Source of the DNA: Dissophora ornata | Lineage: Eukaryota; Mortierellomycota; Mortierellomycetes; Mortierellales; Mortierellaceae | NCBI GenBank assembly: GCA_025201705.1 | Contig: MU616610.1 | Coordinates: 18,831 to 82,830 of the forward strand | Reading direction: 5' to 3' | DNA length: 64,000 nucleotides | Shown: piece by piece, positions 23,527 through 35,727 of the stretch | Layout: the number at the start of each line of letters is the position of its first letter | Position numbering within the stretch: position 1 is the first letter of the stretch | Notes under the pieces: model-generated | What the model was told of the DNA's origin: nothing | Databases searched by the model: none | Seen by the model: the letters and a program-made list of their open reading frames with translations, nothing else | Made by a program: the position numbers and the translations under genes

Positions 23527-26500
23527 ATGGACCCTGAAATTGCGTTGGCCCAATGGGCCCGCATGAACAAGAAAAACCCCAAAGACTTTATTAAATCCAT
23601 TCAAGACGACATTATATCTTCACCAATCATCCACGATCCACCCTTCGGCAAGAAAAAGCCCACTCATGCAGATTGGTTTACGTCTGCGAAATCTCTTCAG
23701 ACATTTGAAAAGATCATAGTAGAGGCTGTGCTCCCATCCTACGCCAATTCCTACGATATGCATCCAATGAAGATGAATACCGCTGCTGCAACAACATGGA
23801 CAGCTCGGTCCACCTCTGCAGCGTTACACAATTCGCGTACAACAATCGCTCGATGCTTGAATGCCCACACTACAAAGGGACATCAACATGAAGCTACAGT
23901 CATCTTTTGTGGGTAAGCAGAGGAAAACAACATATGTGGTGTTCTCCAGGCAATCGCTTAATTTTATTTTCTGTTAACAATTACTCTCTTAATGTAGTGA
24001 CGATGCAAATTCGTCTATCTTAAAAGTACGTGATGCCTTTCGACTTGCGGACGAAGCATTATGGATGCGATGGGCGATTGCAAAACAAAAGCAGCGGATA
24101 ATCCAAGCGCAACCTACAACTCATTTCACCGACGCCCTGAGTGACTTGCCTGCGCAGCATCGACCTGTCGTATTCATATCCATTCAAGAGCATGAATCCA
24201 ACATCCTTCCTTGGAGAGAGAGCGTTGCGGATGTAGTGGTCATCGAGGAGACTGACGGTCATGTGCTGAATTTGAGACAGCTTGAGGAGGAGTTGGTACT
24301 GTACAGGGATCGGCCCTTAAAGGTTGGTTCGTTCTCAGCGGGCAGTAGCCTGACTGGCGTCCTTGTAAGTCCTGCATATAGTATACTTCACTACTATGAT
24401 TTTCTATTCAGGTTGATTAAAAAATCTTTTCGCTTTTCACTTGGTAGAACGATACTGTTGCTATCGCAGAGATTCTACACAGACATGACGCTTTTGCATT
24501 CTTTGACTACTCTGGCGTTGGCGCATACACCCCCGTTGATATGAATCCGCGTCCCAGCAATAGCTACACCATGATGCGAGACAGCCTCGCCTATAAGGAT
24601 GGCATCTTCCTCGCGCCTCAAAAATTACTTGGAGGTCCTGGTTCCTCTGGCGTCCTCGCCGCGCGTCTAGATGTCTTTCTCTGGGCGGAACAGCATGGCT
24701 TCACCGAAATGCGTGGCAAAATACCTGCGACACGAGACACATGCAAGTATACCAACAACCTCATCGCCCTTGAAGAAGCGGGTAATCTCAATGTCTTGGC
24801 AAGCATAAGGGCTGGGCTAGTGTTTCGGCTACAACAAATCATGAACCCAAGACTGATCCTGGGTAAGGAGCATTGGCGGGCGTCCCAGGTCTATCACAGG
24901 CTCTTGACACCTGACAACAACATTACAGTCCTGGGTTCCCATAAACAAGATCGTGTGGCAGTCTTTTGTGTGTCAGTTTCGGTCCCACTGCTGTCGGCGC
25001 CGGATAACATGTTGCAAATTCATCACGCACTGTTAAGCATGATTATGAACGACTTTTTTGGGATCGAGATGAGTTCTGGGACCATGGGGACTGGGCTTTA
25101 CGCCTCGTATCTACTCAGTCACGATGGAACCAAGGACGCTGCATTTTGGAGCCGCTTCTCAGGAACTAACAATACAGGCAACAACGGCGAGCAATGGGTG
25201 CACAACCGTAGCGCTACTCAGGGTTTGCGTATGCAGCGTCAGGAAGTGTGCCGCCAACAAAATTTACTCCCCCCAATTTTGAGGCCTGGATTTGTGCGAT
25301 TCAGTACCCCGAATTTCCAGCGCGACAAGGATGTTGACTTCGTACTCCAGTCACTAGAATGGATAGCCCAGTACGGCTTCCTGTTGATCCCGTTTTATCA
25401 ACTCAACGTAGAATCGGGGACTTGGTCTATCCGAGAAGCTGTACGGCATGCTGTTTGTCGATCTATTAATACGAAACGGTTGAACCGCGAGCACCGTAGC
25501 GACTATATACAAGTCGCGACGGACTGCATCTACGCCCTTCGGAAGCTCTTCCATCAACCGCAGCGAAGGCCGCAACAGAAACAACAACAAGAGCAGGAGC
25601 GAGAGTGGAATAAGGGGGACCAGGAAACTGTGAGCAAGGAGCCTCCACCACCATCGACAGCATTTGTTGGAGACACTACAGTGATATCTGTACCCATGGG
25701 CATGTTTCATTCTCTGAATCAGGCTAAATCCTCGTTTCGGAACTTGTTTTCAAGTGCTACACAACTCTCATTGTCCCCAATATTGACGCCGATGAAGAAG
25801 ACTCCAAAACTTGATTTCAGAGTAACGCTGACTGATGCCTGGTCGTCGTCGCCGTCGTTTCGTCCTTCTTCCTATCCTCACCAGCATCAATATCATCGTT
25901 CGTGCTCTAGTCGTACACGCAGTTCTTCGTTTCCAGCTAGTAGCGGTGCAGTAAGTGCTGTTGGTAACGGTTTTCAGGACGGAAGCCATTCATCTTTTCC
26001 CTGGAATGGTCAAGGTCTTAAGTCACCACAGATACGCAATAATCTATTCGACGAAAGCCAAATTCTGTCGGGAAACAGATCTTGCATCAAATTATCGATC
26101 GAGGACTCTTCCGAGTTGGCCTCAGTCGATCAGTCCATCAAAAGCTCGCCAAACGCCACCAATACTAGGACTCACAATTTCTCAATTCAACGACAAAAGC
26201 AGCCTACCAAGAAGAAACAACCGCAACAACGGAAGCTGCAAAAATGGCCCTTTGTATCTGACACCACAGTTCAGAACGCCCTAGACGAACTTTCCTGGGA
26301 AGGACTTGAAGCAGAGACGGACTCAGTTGAGAACAATAGCACATTAGCTAAACAGTCGAGGTGGTTTGTCACGCCGGTTGAGGTCGCCAAGTTGTATGTC
26401 AGTAGTAGCAGCTCGAACTGTGATGCGTCAAAGAAGGGGTCGAGTGCATTTTCATCCCCGACGCCGCCTTTTTTCCCGCCTTGTGTTGCCAAGCGAGAAA

Positions 26501-26532
26501 AGCGGATGAATAGGAGTGCAATGGATGGTTAG
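23527..26532 (+). CDS. Long class V aminotransferase (cysteine desulfurase-fold) paralog, upstream copy
   Basis: A 945-residue protein with exons 23527-23912, 23998-24364 and 24448-26532; frames close. The N-terminal 550 residues are a PLP fold-type I, class V aminotransferase-like domain. Landmarks are PPFGKKKPTHADWF, VIFCGDDANSS, SIQEHESNILPWRES (the PLP-ring-stacking His region), FAFFDYSGVGAYTPVDMNPR (Asp-type PLP contact) and FLAPQKLLGGPGSSGVLAA with the predicted Schiff-base lysine. Against its neighbour, the residue before the lysine is Gln instead of His, EHH is EHE, and GDGSTAAI is GDDANSSI. A Ser/Gln-rich linker follows, then a conserved terminal block (about 26275-26400: LDELSWEGLEAE, RWFVTPVEVAKLY). 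Typical desulfurases have about 400 residues. The chemistry is unknown; desulfurase, lyase or a structural role are all possible. Confidence 0.8.
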
Positions 26533-27264
26533 GTCTAAAAGCAGGCGGTTTTTGGTGGTAAATGTAGTATTGTGTTTATTCCATGAGTCGATATTGGCAT
26601 TTGTATGCGCTTGGTACTTGACGTAGATTCCCCGAGGAGTAGGTTTATTGGGGTTGTCGTAGTGATGGCTAATGGTTAGCAAAGCTTGAAGAACGAAAAG
26701 CTGGACAGTTCTACCGAAGGAGCGGAATTGGTAAGACAACATGCGCTGATATTAAGGAGCAGCGGGAGGGTTGGCAGAGCAATACATCCCTGGTGAAAGA
26801 TTAAGATTCAAACAGAAGAAAATTTGAGAGACGACTCTGACCGTAAGCATCAACGGCAGGCATGAGACTGTAGGGAGAAAGGGGTTGTTCATGGTCAACT
26901 GACGCGATGCCTTCTGCTTCCGTCTTTGTGTAGTTTTAAATGTCATCAACGAAATTCATTTTGTCTTTGTTTTCATCCGAACGGCTCTTTTGTTTTGGAG
27001 TCTGGGCGTACATATTTGGTAAGCTTCGCCTGAATTTGAGGAGAGGAAAGTACTCACCCTCTGCCTACGGTTTTCGACGTTCGTCCCTGGCGAGCCTCCG
27101 TCATCACCCATAAATATAACACCGAGAAACTTTGATTCAACTTTACCTTCTTTCGTTACACCACATTTCCCCGAACCCCACCAACCCACCAAATCTCAGA
27201 TACTTCCTATCCACGCTAACAAGGTTTGCTCAAGCACATATGCATTTAGCACACGCGCACTAAA
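26533..27264. other. Spacer between the tandem paralogs
   Basis: AT-rich 3' and promoter sequence separating the two PLP genes. The 5' leader immediately before 27265 is pyrimidine-rich. No other gene is supported. Confidence 0.55.
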
Positions 27265-30200
27265 ATGAACCCCGACACCAAGCTCAGCCATTGGGCCCGT
27301 CTGAATGAGAAAAGCGCCCAAGATTTTATCCGCGCCATTCAACAGGACGTAGTCGCCTCCTCCTTTATCCATGACCCACCTTTTGGGAAAAAGAAATCGA
27401 CTTATACCGACTGGTTCGCATCCGGAAGGCCCTTAAAAACTATCGAGGGAACTATGCAAGACTCGGTGTTGCCGTTTTATGCGAACACGCACACTCACTC
27501 GACTTCGACGGCTCGGTACACATCGGCGTCTGTGGCTAATTCGCGAAGGACTATAAGTCGATGCTTAAACGCTCAGACGAGCAAAGGACATCCACATGAG
27601 GCCGCGGTAGTGTTTTGCGGGTAAGAAAGCAATTGCAGAGGAGATGAGGACGAAAACAGAAAGTAACGGGGCCACAGGGTGGAGACAGACGTATGGGTTT
27701 CCTTGATGATTTCACGAACAATTCGTTTTTTTTTCGCGTTAATTTTGTTGCGGTTATAGGGATGGATCTACGGCGGCCATTCAAAAAGTCCGCAACGTCT
27801 TTCGGCTTGGTGACCTCGGGTTCTGGATTCGCAAGGCCCTGTCCGAGCATGGTGTTATTGCCACTGACCCCAACTCTATTCTGTCCTCACCGTTTACATC
27901 CACACTCACACCATCTTCACTGCCATCCGCACCATCCTCCAATTCTGCACCTTACCATGCATATTTTGACCGTTTGCCTGCCCAACACCGCCCGGTCGTT
28001 TTTGTTTCGATCCAAGAACACCATTCTAACCTACTGCCTTGGCGCGAGAGCTGCGCAGATGTGGTGGTGATTGATGAGAACAGTAATCATCAATTGGACT
28101 TAGATCAGCTAGAGTGTCAGCTGCAACTTTACTGCGGACGACCCTTGAAGATCGGGTCATTTTCGGCAGGTAGCAACTTGACAGGAGTACTTGTAAGTCA
28201 TCGCGTTTTGGGGGGTCAGGTTGTGATTGGAAACATGTGAACGAGGGAGAGAACACACACGGGATAATTACTCTTGGACAAAACCAGTTTGTGGAATATT
28301 TTCACTCCAATAAAAAAACAAGACAAGACAAGACAATACGCAACAAACAAACAACATTGGGACGCGCGGACCGAGAACCTCAAGCACTCCCGCCCCTAAA
28401 TTTGTCCGCTGACATCCTCCTTTTCCTGTCTATTTTTTCCACCTCCACTTCTCCGCGGATGCACATAACCTACCATCCACATACCAGAATGACACTGTCG
28501 CAATCGCAGAGATCCTTCACAAGTACGACGCCTTCGCATTCTTTGATTACGCTGGTGTCGGCTCCTATACTGCCATAGATATGAACCCTCGTCCTAGCCA
28601 AAAGTTCACTTCTCTCCGTGATTCTGAAGCCCACAAGGATGGTGTCTTTCTCAGCCCACACAAGATGGCTGGCGGTCCTGGTTCCTCTGGAATCCTTGCA
28701 GCGCGCCTCGAGATCTTCTCTTGGGCAGAACGTAACAGCTCAACAGTCCACAACGAGATTGTACCCTCGTGCCCCGCAGGTGGGACCGTGGATCTCGTTC
28801 AGAGCGATAAGCATAAGTACTCGACGAGCGTGCTAGCGCGAGAAGAGTCCGGGACTCCAAATATCCTAGCAACGATCCGAACGGGGCTAGTGATGAGGTT
28901 GCAGGAGATCATGGATCCGAAAATAATCTTGGCCAAGGAGTACCAGTTGGCGGCGTATGTCTTTCAAAGGTTGCTGCAACCGGGCAGCAATATTGACATC
29001 CTAGGAACACCGGCGTTGAATAGGGTGGCGGTATTTAGTGCTATGATAGCAATCCCTACGCTGTCGACTGCGAAGAGGTCGCTGCAGATTCATTATTCCT
29101 TGTTGAGTGTGATTATGAACGATTTCTTTGGGATCGAGATGAGAGGTGGTTGCATGTGCGCAGGACCCTATGCTGCCAAGCTGTTCAAGCAGACCCCCGA
29201 GCAGGAAGCGGAGTTCTGGGAGCTGCTGGTTGGAAATGACGACAAGCAAATGGACGACGTCGACAAGGAGTCTCGCGCCAATGATGGCTCTAACGGACAG
29301 AGAGCCAGGAGCAAGAAGACAAACATGCATCTACGGGATCTGGCCTCCCCCGCATTCAAACCAGGTTTTGTTCGATTCAGCTTCCCCTATTTTGCGCGGG
29401 AGAAGGATATTGACTTTGTCCTCCAGTCACTCGAGTGGGTAGCCAAGTACGGGTTCCTTCTGATCCCGCTGTACAAGTTGGATAATGACACTGGGGTGTG
29501 GTCGATTCGACAGGCCGTCCGTCGTGCGGTCTGCCAGGATGTGAACCCTAAAAAGTTCAGCAGTGGACTTCGAAGCGATTACATCTCCGTCGCTACCGAT
29601 TGCATCTATAGTCTTCACAGGTTGTTCCAACACCAGATTAAAATCAGTTCCGCGCAGGAGCTGCCTTACAGTCCTTCAGCTGCTCCGCTAGCTGCTTCAG
29701 AGGCCGTGATAGCACCACCGGTGGTTTCAGTGGCAGGAAAAGGGCAACAGCCAAGAACCCCAGCTTCTACTACATTTGGGGTCTTCAACACGATCAACCA
29801 GGCACGAAAATCACTGTTCCATGTAGCGAGTATGAGTACTTCTGGTGCTATTGCTATTCCCGCTTCCAAAAGTCGCTCCAATATTGCTGCGTGTCGCTCT
29901 CCGAATCCCTCTTCCGCCTTCAACGGCTCCGAATCAATGGTTGTTCCTGACCATTGCCGCACAGCTGAGACTGATGTTCCCTCGCCAGCCGAGATCTTGC
30001 AACCCATATCGCCCCGTGCCTCCTTCGAGAACAGCCTCCGCTCTCCATCCACTTCGGATTTGAATCTTGTTGCGACAACTGCAGCAGGAATGAGTGGTGG
30101 AGGACCTTCACTCGAGCTTAATAGAGCCGATTTAGAGATGCCCACAGCCTCAGCCTCAGGTCGCAACTCTCCTTCTCTCTTTTCACTCGGATTTCCTCTG

Positions 30201-30476
30201 TCCAGCATGTTCACTCACACCGCTGCTGGAACCTACTCCCGACCACGTACGTCAAGCAAGATGGTCAACTACACAAGTCCGAGTCCGACAGGTATGACGT
30301 CTACCATGGCTGCGGCGCTGAGGGAACTGTCATTCGATTGCCTGGAGGAAGAGATGTATGAGGTGGACAGTAGTCCGATGGCGGCGAGGATGCGCTGGTT
30401 CGCGATTCCAATCGAGGTTGCGAAAGTGTACACACAATGTCAAGACACTCCGGTACACTTTCCTAAGCGATCATAA
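27265..30476 (+). CDS. Long class V aminotransferase (cysteine desulfurase-fold) paralog, downstream copy
   Basis: A 925-residue tandem paralog of the gene at 23527, with intron positions and phases identical to it: exons 27265-27620, 27760-28192 and 28488-30476. It keeps the more canonical active site: VVFCGDGSTAAIQKV (phosphate-binding turn), SIQEHHSNLLPWRES, FAFFDYAGVGSYTAIDMNPR and FLSPHKMAGGPGSSGILAA with His-Lys, the lysine being the expected PLP anchor. A longer Ser/Pro/Ala-rich linker than in its partner, from about 29640, leads to the same terminal block (about 30310-30437: LRELSFDCLEEE, RWFAIPIEVAKVY). Substrate is not inferable. The pattern suggests this copy retains the ancestral function while the upstream one diverged. 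Confidence 0.82.
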
Positions 30477-30809
30477 CGATACAGATAGACGATACACCAT
30501 TTGTTATATACGCACCATTGCTATAGTACAGTGCAATACATCTCCCGCTGAGGTTTCACAAGATTCTGGCGTCAACTGACTATGTGGTACAAGAAAAACA
30601 AACGCACGGATCGCACCAATTTTTCCATGCCGTCCTGTTACTTCAATGCCGATGCGGCATCAACATTACGCTAGCGCCGCACATACGCAACACAGTCGTG
30701 ATCCACAGGGGCAGTTAGACTCCTATTCTGTTTTGGGACAAGATGCCTTCATGAATCATATATTTTCTTTGGCAGAAATGTCTCTTTTATTAATACAACC
30801 GAAGCTATT
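30477..30809. other. 3' flank, nothing recognised
   Basis: A short AT-rich stretch between the PLP gene and the GAT/ATG microsatellite. No gene or RNA feature is seen. Confidence 0.5.
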
Positions 30810-31009
30810 ATGACAGCGACGATAATGATGATGATGATGATGATGATGACGATGATAATGATGATGATGATGACGATGATGATGATGATGATGACGATGA
30901 TAATGATGGTGATGATGATGATGATGATGATGACGATGATAATAATGATAATAATGATGATGATGATGACGATGATGATGATGACAATAATGATGATGAT
31001 GATGATGAC
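30810..31009. repeat. (GAT)n/(ATG)n microsatellite
   Basis: About 190 bp of imperfect GAT repeat with interspersed GAC and AAT units. It sits immediately outside the outer end of the left duplication arm. An apparent Met-rich ORF here is an artefact of the repeat. Confidence 0.95.
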
Positions 31010-31041
31010 AGAATGAAGAGACAGGAAAGACTATGCCCCAG

Positions 31042-32910
31042 CTACAAATGAGTCAGCTGTAGACTCAAATCATCAATCGCCTTCCTCAAACAATCAGCCT
31101 GCGTTTGAACCTGTACGCGCTCCTTCTTCGCCTCCTCGAAATCATCCTCTGAACGGACGATGGTTGCCACAGCATCTTCAATATTCTTTTGCAGCTTTGC
31201 AAGCCGTCTCTCGTGTGACCTGTCATCATGAAGAATATAAATAAAGAAACTATTGAGTCGATAACAGCTTTTCGAGACACTCTTCACCGTCAGATTAACA
31301 TACGCCACAACAACGCGATCGACTTACTGAGTCTTCATAGCAATCTGCTCCATTTGCACAGCGTGCTTCTGTGTCAACGACGAGAGTTGTCGCTCGTGCT
31401 TGATCACGAGCTGCTTCTGGTACTTAGTGACCTATACCATAGAAAAAGAAGACCTGGATGGTTAGCAAAGATCGCCTCTGGCATCGTATTTAATACCCGT
31501 AAAATGGCACAAGGTGCATCTTCACATTACCTCCTTATCCAGATCACTGCCTTTGGTGAGATCGTACCGAGTTCTGTGCATCACAAGCTCCTCTCCAATC
31601 GAGTTGCCCAAGAGGAAGGAAGTTAATTCGGCATCCATGTCATCGTTCTTGAAGCTCAAGTCGCTCTCCAGATATTTGATATAAATATCGTGTTCTTGTA
31701 GCCTTTGTTTCAAATCTTCGGTAGCTTCCGCACTTTCAATGGATTCCTTGAGTTCAGATAGCACCCTCTCCATTTCCTCGCTGACAATATCCTTTAGTTC
31801 AATTAATTCCGCATCCATTTCTTGGAGATTGCCCGATCCCAATTCCTTAAGTGTGGCCTCCTCAAACTGTTCCATCTCTCGCTCACGGACCTGAATTTCC
31901 AACAATTTGTTCTCAGTCTGGAACGTCAATTCCAACACTTGCTCCTGGTACCTCTGAATCTCAGATTCTTGGTCAGCAACCGTCGCCTCAAGCTCCTTTT
32001 GTTCCAACTCCGCATCCCGAACTTGCTCAGCAAGTTTGATCTCCATCTTCTTAAAAACGCCTCGCATACTGTTGAGAGTTCCCTCTGCTTGCTCGCACTG
32101 CCACTGCAGCTGCTCCACTGCGCGCCTAGGTTCCTCAAGAGAATACTCCAGTGCCTTAAGAGTGGCCTGGCCCTGCTCAACTGCGGCATTTTCTCTTTCT
32201 GGAGACTCATGCCGTTGCTTGGCCTTGTTCTGAAAATCAAGACGCGTCTGGAATGTCGCATTTGCTGTAATCTGTGATTTTGATAACAGACTAATCTATT
32301 GTGCGCATGGATGTGTGATATTAGCGATCAGCCTGGCACTGTTCAGGAGAGTTACGACATACATTTCCAGATTTAATCTTACTCCTTGCGCCTGCTTCCC
32401 TTTCAAGGTGCCAGGTGGAGAGTGTGTCCAGCTCTAAAAGAACATAGTACGCCGTTTAGCGCTTGTTTCAATTGCATAATGGTGGCGGATATATGCCGAT
32501 GATGTTCGCAGTACTCCTTACGTGCACTCGGGGGAGGTTTGTGACAGCATTCAATGGCGTCGTCTCAAGGAGTTGGGTTGAAGTCTACAGTAGAGGCGAT
32601 AAGGAAATAAGTCAGAATCGTAATCCTCATCAGTTACCTGTCGTTTCCTGCATGATGCTTGGAATTACCACATGGCCAAGCTTCTGCGTCTTCTGTGGTG
32701 GCATGCCATCAGCAATACTCTATGGAGATAAAGAAAAGGCAATCGAAGAGTGCCACAGGGTGAGTCGTTATTTGAGCTGGACTCTAACAGACCATAATAC
32801 ATTGCTGCTGCTAATCCGCACGAAGTTGGTACCTCTGATTTGTTCTTCAAGTGCGAGGTCGACTTGAAGCGCGGACTGTGTTGTGCCTCGATGGCATTCT
32901 CGTCCTGCAT
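31042..32910 (-). CDS. Unrecognised long coiled-coil protein, left copy
   Basis: About 420 residues from ATG 32910 to TAG 31042-31044. Exons were inferred by comparison with the right copy: 32910-32833 (MQDENAIEAQHSPRFK...), a small exon near 32690 (KTQKLGHV), one near 32590-32530 (STQLLETTPLNAVTNLPRVH), one near 32435-32385 (PPGTLKGKQAQG), a long exon from about 32296 to 31526, then about 31433-31329 and 31220-31042. The long exon is almost wholly heptad coiled coil, rich in E, Q, K and L (KELEATVADQESEIQ, NDDMDAELTSFLLG, SDLDKE), followed by KYQKQLVIKHERQLS and a final helix. There is no signal peptide or membrane helix. It is divergently transcribed from CDT1 through a 301 bp promoter with an MCB-like element, so S-phase expression is likely. 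Kinetochore, spindle or replication-associated roles are conceivable; none is shown. Confidence 0.68.
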
Positions 32911-33211
32911 GGCTGCTGTGTCGCCGTGCGGCTCTACCGATGGGGTGTCCTGTGTGGTTGAGTGGTTGAGTGGGGCTATGTGTGTGTGTCCAGGGGGCTT
33001 TCAGTCGTTGCAATGGAGTGAGGGGCAGGGCAAAGTTCTGCATGCTCTTTGGAGCATTTCATTTACAGGCCAGGACTGTTTTTCATTGACGCGTGATAAC
33101 TCGGAAGACTACATCATCGCGCAGCCTGCAACTGCCAGGTGAAGGTTCAATCTTATTTGAAAACGATTTTGTCTTCTGCCCTCTGCCTTGTGCCCATTGC
33201 TTACCTCCAAC
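32911..33211. promoter_or_regulatory. Shared bidirectional promoter of the coiled-coil gene and CDT1 (left)
   Basis: The 301 bp between two divergent ATGs is well conserved in the right arm (54057-54356), apart from a few small indels. It contains ACGCGT at 33089-33094 within ATTGACGCGTGATAA. One interval serving both genes suggests co-regulation. Confidence 0.6.
33089..33094. promoter_or_regulatory. ACGCGT, MluI cell-cycle box-like site
   Basis: A palindromic ACGCGT lies 118 bp upstream of the CDT1 ATG and is conserved in the right arm. In yeasts this hexamer binds MBF (Mbp1-Swi6 / Cdc10), which drives G1/S genes, and fission-yeast cdt1 is a Cdc10 target. Function here is inferred. Confidence 0.5.
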
Positions 33212-35727
33212 ATGACCACCAGGAACCAGACACAACTAGGCTTTGCGCAGCAGAAAACCGGCGCACGCAGGATACTACACTCGGTGAGTGGCACTTTTCT
33301 CACTTTTCTCGGCAACCTGAACACTCGCCTTCAAGTCATGCACTCGCACTCTGCTGTTGCAGGTATGCTAAATCAAAATGCTTGTCTCTCCGCAATTTGT
33401 AGAAACATTGCAAGGCAACCACAGGCGTAGATGGGAATGCAGAAGTCGAAGCTGTTCAAAACAAGAATACCTCTCCGCCTTCTCCAGAAGAGCTGTTGCT
33501 GGAAAGGGCGGGCAACCTTGTGCGGACCGTAGAACAAAAGTTGGTAAGGCACCACCAACCCTGCTACCAACTCTGCTGCACGCGCTCCAGACTGTAATGA
33601 TAATGACAATAACATACCTTTTTGGATGTGGAAATATGCTAGGCGACCTATAGGAAGGAAAAGGAAGAAAGAATTACTAGGGATATCGAGCAGGCTGCCG
33701 ATGGACGATCGTCACGCTCAAAGACATCTGGTCAGGAACTGAAGAATAATGACGCGGCTACTCAGAGGACTCTACGCAGCGCGTCAAAAACGAAAGCCGC
33801 CACTAGAAAAACTCAGACGTTAATCGATTTTCAACGTATCAGCACGAAGAAGAAGAACACAGGCGATAATGAGGATTCAGCCACTGATCAGGCGAAGAAA
33901 ATAGCAGAGACGCTGATGGAGGAGGAGATTGGGAAAGTCGCTGAAAAGATGTCAGAGGAGGCGACGGAGGTAATAGCGCCAGAAACACGAAAAGATTCTG
34001 AAGGCGAGGAGACCTTGCTAATGGCTGCAGTGGAGGAGAGTAATGACTCTGCAGCCTCAAAGGAACCTTCACAATCAACGGCACATATGAGAGCAGGAAA
34101 ACCTATCGCCAAGGACACCATTATGCATAGCAATGACTCTCATAGCAATAGCAACGACGAGGATGAGGACAACATTCACCCTTTGGCGCGCACGGTCGTC
34201 AAGGCACTCCCGCGCACCAATCTCAGAAAGGCTCACATTGAAGAATCCAGCAGCACCCACCACAAGGTCGAGGCTCGCAAATCGATCAGTATACCATCTG
34301 TAATCTCACACAAGCCTACAGTTCAAGAACCAACTCTTCAAACACCTCTCCCTCTACCAAGCCACATGAGCGCGCTGTGCGCCAATTTCAAAGGGCTGGA
34401 GACTGTGCTCATGTTCACGAAGAGGCAAGGACAACTGTGTTTCTACCACCGACTGAAGAAGCATGTCGAACTTCAGTCCTCCAGGTAAATAAATATCTCG
34501 AGCAACGCATATTTTCAGAGACAGGGCAGAAGGAATCGACGCACGACTAATTCACACAAACAACATACCGTCTCCTCTTGATAGGAATTTTGAGATCAAG
34601 CATCTTGCACAATTCAAGACACTGTTGCCGGAAGGGTACAAGTTTGTGGTTGCACCATGTTTGTTCGAAGGGGTAAAGACCAGGTCAATCTTGATTGATA
34701 TGCTAGAGCTGAAAGATGAGGCCGAGGGCAATTTCATCCCTCAGGCAGAGAAGCGGAGCAAGCTGTTCACGGACCGTCTCTACGACCATATCAAGCAACA
34801 CCACCAGGTACTTGACTTGAATGAACAAGACTAACCAAAATATTGGACTACATTACTCGCATTGCGTCAACGGGACTGAATGCTAATGAAACACACCATT
34901 TTGCATGGATACTAGAAATTCATCTCCTCAACAACCCCACCACGGACTGACACCTATCCTCACCATTGGCATCCGGATTTTGACCTGGAGAGCGTACCAC
35001 CAATCGATGAAGCAGAAATGCCGCTGCTGAAGCCGGCTGTAATCGACGCGTCAAACCTGAATCTCCGGGACCTGGGAAGCAGGAGAGATATCCCACGGAG
35101 AGCTAACGAGGAATCAGGGTCGCCAGGATCTTCTCTCGTTGCCGAAATGAAGACAGTCGCGACAGCCACGGAGTTGACTGATGTAGCTCCAGACTCGTCG
35201 GGTGCGAAGGCACTTTCCAGGTTGGAGCAGCTCAAAGAACGGGTAAGTGTTTGTTTAACATCCTCATCAGAGCGGAGGAGGTTTCTGGAAGGATATTTAT
35301 CAACAGAGTGCTCAACTCGTCCGCTTCTTGGATTTTTTTCGACAACTATTAGATTCGTCAAAAGCAACTGGCAAAGAAAGAGTCAGTACAAGGTCTCGCC
35401 ACTCCGGAAGAGAAGCACCAAGCATTGATTAGTTCTCGCCTGCCCTCGGTATTTGATTTGATCCGGTTCAAGCGCGTGGATGTGACGCCTCTGAAGACAT
35501 TGACGGCGGTGGTTGTGAAGAGCTCAAGGATGCCGATCTCGGAAGTCGAGGGAAGGGAGAGTCTGGAGATGCTGGCGGAGGCACTGCCAGAATGGTGCAA
35601 CATCTTTTCGTTGAGCGATGGGGGTCGATACTTTAAGGTCCTGCGGGACGATGGCAAAGGAGGAAAGATCGTCCATGATGAGAGGGCACTGAGGACGCGT
35701 CTCGTGGCGAAAAGCATGCGGCAATAA
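33212..35727 (+). CDS. CDT1: DNA replication licensing factor Cdt1, left copy
   Basis: Loads the MCM2-7 helicase at origins with ORC and Cdc6 during G1. About 650 residues in six exons: 33212-33283, about 33405-33543, about 33659-34485, 34586-34808, 34916-35242 and about 35353-35727. The N-terminus is disordered and basic/acidic. The central winged helix is recognisable: LPLPSHMSALCANFKGLET, CFYHRLKKHVE, IKHLAQFKTLLPEGY, then SKLFTDRLYDHIKQHHQ and WHPDFDLESVPPIDEAEMP, matching the metazoan Cdt1 block with WHPRF and VPDIEPAELP. The C-terminal winged helix that binds MCM runs from LPSVFDLIRFKR to RLVAKSMRQ. No canonical PIP degron was found (QTQLGF and QTLIDF are only PIP-like). The gene looks intact and is nearly identical to the copy at 51549-54056. 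Confidence 0.88.

Noticed and set aside
29666..30214. 182-codon minus-strand ORF
   Set aside because: It is antisense to the Ser/Pro-rich linker of the downstream PLP gene.
30810..31016. Met-rich plus-strand ORF
   Set aside because: It is a translation of the GAT/ATG microsatellite and has no coding features.
33212..33900. QTQLGF and QTLIDF as PCNA-binding PIP degrons in Cdt1
   Set aside because: They lack the two aromatic residues and spacing of a canonical PIP box.
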